This document shows, piece by piece, positions 1-3,901 of a stretch of 6,163 nt of DNA (positions are counted from its first letter, which is position 1; each line of letters opens with the position of its first letter). This DNA is from Planctomycetota bacterium (GTDB lineage: Bacteria; Planctomycetota; Planctomycetia; Pirellulales; Pirellulaceae), in contig JAHWKS010000376.1 in NCBI GenBank assembly GCA_019347795.1, forward strand, positions 1-6,163, read 5' to 3'. Below the pieces are notes generated by a model that saw only the letters and a list, made by a program, of their open reading frames with translations, was not told the DNA's origin and did not search any database. Made by a program: the position numbers and the translations under genes.

Positions 1-309
1 CCGGGACGACTGGAGCACGAACTGCAGTCCGGCCAGAAGCGCGACGGACCGCATCGCGTAAGCGAAGTAATCGACCGCCAACGGACCGCTGCCAAGGTGC
101 GGCGTCCCCCAATCAAAACCGCCTTGATGCCAATACAACGCGAAGGCCGCAAAGCACACCGCCAGCGCGGCGAAGGTGGTCCACCCCAGCCGCGTTTGTG
201 CGCTGGGCCGCGGCCGAAACAAGGCGTTGCCGACCAGGATCCACACCGCCATCGCCGTCAACGCGATTTCGGGCCACAGCAGCCAAACCGTCTGTTTATC
301 GGCGAACAC
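1..309 (-). CDS. NADH-quinone oxidoreductase subunit N-like membrane protein (5' part only)
   Basis: The reading frame is open from a GTG at 309-307 to the left edge, giving 103 residues. A TGA lies four codons upstream in the same frame, so GTG is the only early start; a GAGAG sequence a few bases before it may serve as a weak ribosome binding site. The product is strongly hydrophobic: a first membrane segment (about residues 9-30) with the LLWPEIALTAMAVW pattern seen at the start of NuoN proteins, a second at about 41-60, and a third beginning near residue 75 with GPLAVDYFAYAMRS, which resembles the NuoN 'G-x-hydrophobic-VD-x-F' stretch. NuoN is a proton-pumping, antiporter-like membrane subunit of respiratory complex I. 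The gene starts 32 nt after the pheS stop on the same strand and may be cotranscribed with it. The existence of a membrane protein gene is well supported; the NuoN name is inferred from the N-terminus alone, and another polytopic membrane protein is possible. Confidence 0.68.
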   Translation of the reverse strand, partial: MFADKQTVWLLWPEIALTAMAVWILVGNALFRPRPSAQTRLGWTTFAALAVCFAAFALYWHQGGFDWGTPHLGSGPLAVDYFAYAMRSVALLAGLQFVLQSSR

Positions 310-341
310 GGGATGCTCTCACTTGGGGGACTGCCGGCGAA

Positions 342-1367
342 TCAGAATTGGTGCAAGAACCGCACGTCGTTGCGGTAGAACTCGCGGATGTCGGTGATGT
401 GGTGGCGCCGCATGCAAAGCCGCTCCACGCCCAGGCCGAAGGCGAAGCCGGTCACTTCCTCGGGATCATAACCGACCGCCTGGAGCACGTTCGGATCGAC
501 CATCCCCGCGCCGCCGAACTCGGTCCAGCGGTCGTTCCAGTGATAGTCGCACTCGACGCTCGGCTCCGTGAACGGGAAGAACGACGGCCGAAAGCGGATG
601 TGCACGTCGTGCCCGAGGTAGCTGGAGGCGAACAGCCGCAGGACGCTCTTGAGGTCGGCCATCGTCACGCGGCGATCGACCCACAGCCCCTCCATCTGAT
701 GGAACATCGGGTAGTGCGTGGCGTCGGGGGTGTCGGGGCGATACACCCGCCCCAGCGCGATGATCCGCACCGGCGGCGGCGTGTGCTCCATCACGCGGAT
801 TTGCACCGTGCTGGTCTGGCTGCGGAGCAACAGCGGCGCATCCCCTTGCTTGCCGGCGCCGGCCCGGGCGGCGTGCAAGTAGAAATTCTCTAGCGGATCG
901 CGGGCGGGGTGATCGGCGGGAATGTTGAGCGCCTCGAAGTTGTGCCGCTCGTCTTCGATCTCCGGTCCCTCGGCGACGGAGAAACCGAGCCGGCCCATGA
1001 TGTCCTTGAGCTCCTCGATCGTCTGTGTGATCGGGTGCAGACGTCCCAACCGCACGGGACGGCCGGGCAGCGTGGGGTCAAACAGCGGCTCGCTCTTCGA
1101 CTCGTCCCGCGCCGCCTCGATCCGCTGCTGGGCCGACTCAAACGCCTGCTGAACGGCCTGCTTGACCTCGTTGAACCGCTTCCCCGCGGCAGGCTTGTCT
1201 TCCTTGGGGACGGCCCCGAGCCCCTTCTGCACATCTTTGATACGGCCGCTCTTTTGGCCTAAAAACTCAACGCGGGCCGCCTCCAGTTCGTCGGACGAAG
1301 CCGCGGCCGCAAATCGCTGCTCTGCAGCCGTCTGCAGCTCGTCGAGATCGGCCAAGAAATCCGACAT
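342..1367 (-). CDS. pheS: phenylalanine--tRNA ligase alpha subunit
   Basis: This is the catalytic alpha subunit of the alpha2beta2 cytoplasmic enzyme that attaches phenylalanine to tRNA-Phe using ATP. It has 341 residues, normal for bacterial PheS. Residues 1-95 are a charged, helical, probably coiled-coil tRNA-binding arm. The class II core follows: [10 protein letters not shown] (111-120), [15 protein letters not shown] (144-158), the motif 2 block [10 protein letters not shown] (182-191) with [13 protein letters not shown] (206-218) and FHQMEGL (222-228), the [12 protein letters not shown] strand (259-270), [10 protein letters not shown] (286-295) and motif 3 [11 protein letters not shown] (307-317). 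The usual DTFYL segment is here ENFYL (160-164), followed by a slightly longer loop. The ATG at 1367 gives the expected family N-terminus; no clear Shine-Dalgarno precedes it. rplT lies 144 nt upstream across a large inverted repeat. The beta-subunit gene pheT is not the next gene downstream, so it must lie elsewhere. Confidence 0.97.
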   Translation of the reverse strand: MSDFLADLDELQTAAEQRFAAAASSDELEAARVEFLGQKSGRIKDVQKGLGAVPKEDKPAAGKRFNEVKQAVQQAFESAQQRIEAARDESKSEPLFDPTLPGRPVRLGRLHPITQTIEELKDIMGRLGFSVAEGPEIEDERHNFEALNIPADHPARDPLENFYLHAARAGAGKQGDAPLLLRSQTSTVQIRVMEHTPPPVRIIALGRVYRPDTPDATHYPMFHQMEGLWVDRRVTMADLKSVLRLFASSYLGHDVHIRFRPSFFPFTEPSVECDYHWNDRWTEFGGAGMVDPNVLQAVGYDPEEVTGFAFGLGVERLCMRRHHITDIREFYRNDVRFLHQF

Positions 1368-1414
1368 GGGCGTGGACAGATCCGGCCGCCTTAAGAGGCA
1401 AATTGAAACCCGGA

Positions 1415-1504
1415 AATTTCAAATTGCAAATTGCGGATTTGAAATTGCAAATTGAACACGTAGCCAATTTGCAATTTGCATTTCTCAATTTGCAATTTGC
1501 AATT
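1415..1504. repeat. long AT-rich near-perfect inverted repeat built from four 13-mers (rplT-pheS spacer)
   Basis: The 13-mer AAATTGCAAATTG occurs at 1421-1433 and 1442-1454, and its exact reverse complement CAATTTGCAATTT at 1465-1477 and 1486-1498. Both direct pairs are 21 nt apart. The whole block folds about one axis: inner stem 1442-1454/1465-1477 (13 bp, 10-nt loop), symmetric 8-nt internal loops (1434-1441 and 1478-1485), outer stem 1420-1433/1486-1499 (14 bp), then 1415-1418/1501-1504. A further partial copy, GCAAATTG, is at 1398-1405. It is strikingly AT-rich against GC-rich surroundings. In the transcript it would form a long hairpin between rplT and pheS. There is no clear U-tract after it, so a classical intrinsic terminator is not obvious. 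Similar AATTTGC/GCAAATT runs, which translate spuriously as 'IANCKL' peptides, are familiar from planctomycete intergenic DNA (recollection, not searched). Confidence 0.9.
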
Positions 1505-1511
1505 CCCCCCC

Positions 1512-1868
1512 TCACGCCGCGAGCGCGCCTTTCACCTTATCCACCACGGCGTCGAAGGCGGCGGGGTCGCTCACGGCCAGCTCGGCCAGCGTCTTGCGGT
1601 CCAGCTCCAGGCCCGCTTTGTTCAGGCCGCTGATGAACTCGCTATAGCGGAGGCCGCGCTCGCGGCAGGCGGCGTTGATGCGGATGATCCACAGGCGGCG
1701 GAACTCGCGCTTGCGGGTCTTGCGATGCTTGTAGGCGAAGACGCCTGAGCGGATGAGCGTCTCCTTCGCCGAGCGGAGCAGCTTCCGCCGGCCGCCGACG
1801 TTTCCTTTGACCTTCTTGAAGAGGCGACGTTTCGCCTGGCGCCGGGCGGCGCCCTTGGTGGTTCTCAT
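1512..1868 (-). CDS. rplT: large ribosomal subunit protein bL20
   Basis: bL20 binds 23S rRNA early in 50S assembly and, in well-studied bacteria, represses its own operon by binding the mRNA. The predicted protein has 118 residues, the normal length. It has a very basic N-terminal helix ([19 protein letters not shown]), followed by the family signatures [20 protein letters not shown] (about 48-67) and [20 protein letters not shown] (about 72-91), then the [12 protein letters not shown] helix and an alanine/lysine C-terminus. The ATG at 1868 gives the right length; the frame can be extended to a TTG at 1889 but that adds seven residues absent from the family. No strong Shine-Dalgarno is visible. 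rpmI lies 102 nt upstream, wider than usual for this pair, and the spacer holds an 8-bp hairpin. Confidence 0.97.
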   Translation of the reverse strand: MRTTKGAARRQAKRRLFKKVKGNVGGRRKLLRSAKETLIRSGVFAYKHRKTRKREFRRLWIIRINAACRERGLRYSEFISGLNKAGLELDRKTLAELAVSDPAAFDAVVDKVKGALAA

Positions 1869-1908
1869 GGCAGTGCGATAGGGGCACAAAGTTTCGCGCG
1901 ACCAGGCC

Positions 1909-1929
1909 CCTGCGGGGCGATCCCGCAGG
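1909..1929. repeat. 8-bp inverted repeat in the rpmI-rplT spacer
   Basis: CCTGCGGG (1909-1916) and CCCGCAGG (1922-1929) are perfect reverse complements around a 5-nt loop. In the minus-strand transcript the hairpin sits about 40 nt before the rplT start and lacks a following U-run, so it looks like an intercistronic structure rather than a terminator. It could be part of an L20-responsive element or an RNA processing site. Only the pairing is seen; the role is inferred. Confidence 0.5.
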
Positions 1930-1970
1930 CGTTTTCAAGCCCGCACGCGTGGAGGGGGCGGAACAGGAGG

Positions 1971-2213
1971 TTATTCTGCTTTCGCTTTCATCTTTCCCTT
2001 CTTCTTCGCCTTCGGCGTGTACTGCCCCAGCGCCTTCTGGATGCTTGGCTCCATGCACTGATCGACCGCTTCCGTGCCGCGGAGGTTGCGCTTCCGCTTC
2101 TGCGACATCCGGGACGCCAGGTGGCTCGTGCCCGCCTGGCGGTGCATCGCCTTTCCGTTGGCCGAGAGGCGGAACCGCTTCTTGGTTCCCTTGTGGGTCT
2201 TCATCTTCGGCAT
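1971..2213 (-). CDS. rpmI: large ribosomal subunit protein bL35
   Basis: bL35 is a small basic protein of the 50S subunit. The sequence starts MPKMKTHKGTKKRF, the family signature, and continues with GKAMHRQAGTSHLASR and SQKRKRNLRG. The product is 80 residues, about 15 longer than the usual 64-66, because of a lysine-rich C-terminal tail (PKAKKKGKMKAKAE). The ATG at 2213 was chosen because it gives the family N-terminus and is preceded by GGGAG at 8-nt spacing; a GTG three codons upstream (2222) is less likely. It is followed by rplT on the same strand. The usual upstream partner infC is absent here; the preceding gene is a DUF58 protein 144 nt away. Confidence 0.96.
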   Translation of the reverse strand: MPKMKTHKGTKKRFRLSANGKAMHRQAGTSHLASRMSQKRKRNLRGTEAVDQCMEPSIQKALGQYTPKAKKKGKMKAKAE

Positions 2214-2357
2214 CTTCCGCACTCCCAGAGGGATAATCGCTGGAGGAAACCACCCAATTTACGCCAAATCCCGAGGGGAGGAAAGGCGGGTTGATGCTTT
2301 CTTGTCAACCATTAGAAATGTCCCGTCCCTTTGGGGTGGCAAATCCGACAGTCGTCG
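2214..2357 (-). promoter_or_regulatory. rpmI leader / probable operon promoter region with two hairpins
   Basis: This 144-nt spacer between the DUF58 stop and rpmI probably holds the promoter of the ribosomal protein operon. Two weak promoter readings on the minus strand are possible: TTGCCA (2342-2337) with TCTAAT (2316-2311), each 5 of 6 to consensus but with a long 20-nt spacer; or a perfect TTGACA (2308-2303) with no good -10 after it. A 6-bp inverted repeat GGTTGA/TCAACC with a 10-nt loop spans 2289-2310 and overlaps TTGACA. Closer to rpmI, CTCCAG (2245-2240) can pair with CTGGGAG (2228-2222) with one bulged G, covering the rpmI Shine-Dalgarno. That arrangement would suit translational autoregulation, which L20 is known to exert on this operon in other bacteria. 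The promoter calls are tentative. Confidence 0.35.
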
Positions 2358-3665
2358 CTACCGCAGCACGTAGCGGCCGCACATTACGGAGATGGTTTCG
2401 CGGTTGAGAAGCTGCCGGGCCTCGACCCCCTCGGCCATCAGCTTGCCGGCGGCGGCCGAATAGTCGTATTCGTCGTAGAGGTTCACGAAGGCGGTTACCG
2501 CAAAGCCGCGGCGGCGGAGGTTGCCTAGCGCGATCGCGGCCTCATCGCTGACCTGCGGAAGAAACACCACCACCGTGGCGTCGCGGGGCATGCGATTGCC
2601 CGTCTCGCTTAAAAGTTGAGCGAGCGTCAGACCATCGGTCAGCTCCAGCCGCGCCAGCGTTTCCAGGATCCGCATGAACTGCTCCGGCCCGCGCTGCGTG
2701 GGAATGACGACCGGCGCCAGGCGATCGCTCTCGGCCAGCATCGATGCCGCCTGCCGGGCCGCGTCGCGGGTCCGCAGATCGTAATCCCAGCCCTCCTGGC
2801 GGATTCGATCGGCGGCGTCGCGGGCGTTCGTGATCAAGCCCACCTGTTGCCCGAGTTGATAAACCGCGCCGGCCAGCGAGGCGGCGGCGGTGATCGCCAG
2901 TTCGGAGCGGAACGGCTCGTGTTTCAGGTCGTACGAGTCGCGGTGAAAGTCGAGCACCAGCGTCGCCCCGGCCACCGTGGACGGCTCATACACCTTGCTG
3001 TGCAGCTCGCCGGTGCGGGCGGTCGCCTTCCAATGCACGCGGTTGAGCGGATCGCCTGCCTGATAGCCTCGCACGCCGGCGATGCGGGTGGGGTCCTCAA
3101 ACAGCCGATGGCTCATTCGCACCTCGCCAATCGGCCGCCGCGACGCTAGTTCGAATCCCTCCAGCGGGATCACCTCCGGGTACACCAGTAAAAAATGCGG
3201 CTCGCTCAACACGCGGTACCGCCGATGCAGGCCGAACAGATCGCCGGTCTCCAGCACCAGCGGGCCGAGCTGATAGTACCCCCGGCGATTGCAATCGAGC
3301 TGATAGAAGATGGTGGCGCGACCTTCCTTTTTCAGCCGGGTCAATTGAACGCGGCTTCCGGTCACTCCGAGATGCGGCGGCTTGAAGATCAATGCCTGCC
3401 GCGGCAACAGGTCTTCCAAGAGACACCACGCCACGGGGATCGGGCCGTTGTTTTCCACGGTCACCACCACGGCCACCGTCTCGCCCACTCCGGCGGTAAG
3501 CTTGTTGCACTCCCGCACGGCAGAAATGTTCTCCGCCCAGGTGCGCGCCAAGAAACGGCTCACCAGAAGCACCCCCAGCAGCGCGTACATCGAGTACGCG
3601 AGGAACCCCAGATCGAGCACCACCGCCACAAGCAAAACCAAAATAGCGCCGGCAAGCCACTTCAT
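2358..3665 (-). CDS. DUF58 domain-containing membrane protein
   Basis: The protein has 435 residues. Residues 4-39 are hydrophobic and probably form two close membrane segments. They are followed by a beta-rich region (about 45-165) with GETVAVVVTVENNGPIPV and CNRRGYYQLGPLVLETGDLF, typical of the segment before DUF58. The DUF58 signature is at about 197-226: GVRGYQAGDPLNRVHWKATA, then RTGELHSKVYE. The part after it, starting TLVLDFHRD (235-243), resembles a von Willebrand factor A-like fold. In many bacteria such proteins are encoded beside a MoxR-type AAA ATPase and other vWA proteins; no such partner is in this window. The ATG at 3665 places the membrane segments at the N-terminus; no clear Shine-Dalgarno is seen. 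It is divergent from the large surface protein gene and upstream of rpmI. Its molecular function is not known. The family call is firm. Confidence 0.93.
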   Translation of the reverse strand: MKWLAGAILVLLVAVVLDLGFLAYSMYALLGVLLVSRFLARTWAENISAVRECNKLTAGVGETVAVVVTVENNGPIPVAWCLLEDLLPRQALIFKPPHLGVTGSRVQLTRLKKEGRATIFYQLDCNRRGYYQLGPLVLETGDLFGLHRRYRVLSEPHFLLVYPEVIPLEGFELASRRPIGEVRMSHRLFEDPTRIAGVRGYQAGDPLNRVHWKATARTGELHSKVYEPSTVAGATLVLDFHRDSYDLKHEPFRSELAITAAASLAGAVYQLGQQVGLITNARDAADRIRQEGWDYDLRTRDAARQAASMLAESDRLAPVVIPTQRGPEQFMRILETLARLELTDGLTLAQLLSETGNRMPRDATVVVFLPQVSDEAAIALGNLRRRGFAVTAFVNLYDEYDYSAAAGKLMAEGVEARQLLNRETISVMCGRYVLR

Positions 3666-3675
3666 GGCAAAGGGG

Positions 3676-3771
3676 TCAGAATGGGAGATCGCGGTCAGCA
3701 GCAGCCGTCACGACGACATCAAGAACAATAATCGCTCCCGCAATTGAACGCACCCCGCGTAGCGCTTGCAT
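3676..3771 (-). CDS. possible small membrane peptide upstream of the DUF58 gene
   Basis: A 31-codon frame runs from ATG at 3771 to TGA at 3676, ending 10 nt before the DUF58 start. The peptide starts MQALRGVRSIAGAIIV and contains one hydrophobic stretch (SIAGAIIVLDVVVTAAA) after a short basic head, the profile of a single-pass small membrane protein. GGAGGTG lies 12 nt before the ATG, somewhat far for a ribosome binding site; an in-frame GTG at 3786 is an alternative start. It could be a leader peptide translationally coupled to DUF58, or chance. No family is recognised and the frame is short enough to arise by chance. Confidence 0.22.
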   Translation of the reverse strand: MQALRGVRSIAGAIIVLDVVVTAAADRDLPF

Positions 3772-3901
3772 CAGCAGGGAAAGCACCTCCGCAGAGGGTC
3801 ACCGAAATCGCGGCGCAATTTGCTTTACTCGAGGGGCGCCCCGAAGTAGCTTAATTCGCGTCCTTTTGAGGCTGCCCGCCATACCCAAAACGTGGTTTTT
3901 T
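3772..3901. promoter_or_regulatory. divergent intergenic region between the DUF58 gene and the surface protein gene
   Basis: About 130-236 nt (depending on whether the small ORF is real) separate the two divergent genes and must contain both promoters. A perfect 10-bp palindrome GGGGCGCCCC sits at 3833-3842. For the plus-strand gene, TTTACT (3824-3829) and TAGCTT (3847-3852) are 17 nt apart, but each matches consensus poorly. No convincing sigma70 promoter or known operator is recognised. No gene is seen on the plus strand before 3902; the frame of the large gene can extend to a TTG at 3866, but ATG 3902 or 3947 gives a more natural export leader. Confidence 0.3.

Noticed and set aside
198..893. 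231-codon plus-strand open frame
   Set aside because: It lies antisense to pheS and the NuoN-like gene, has a low-complexity His/Arg/Pro-rich translation, and shows no recognisable domain; it is a shadow of GC-rich coding on the other strand.
1415..1504. CRISPR array or classical Rho-independent terminator
   Set aside because: The units are 13-mers with no unique spacers of constant CRISPR size, two are inverted, and there is no U-tract after a GC-rich stem.
1267..1515. 82-codon minus-strand frame with an 'IANCKLRNANCKL' start
   Set aside because: The repeated peptide is the translation of the AT-rich inverted repeat, and the rest overlaps the 5' part of pheS in another frame; it is not a protein gene.
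1642..2253. 203-codon minus-strand frame across rpmI and rplT
   Set aside because: It overlaps two certain ribosomal protein genes in a different frame and has a biased, domainless translation.
2280..2308. Perfect TTGACA taken as a sigma70 -35 box for rpmI
   Set aside because: At 15-18 nt spacing only CTTTCC-like sequences follow, with no usable -10, so it is mentioned only as tentative.
2616..3731. Two long plus-strand frames (177 and 178 codons)
   Set aside because: Both are antisense to the DUF58 gene, whose full family signature is in the minus-strand frame.
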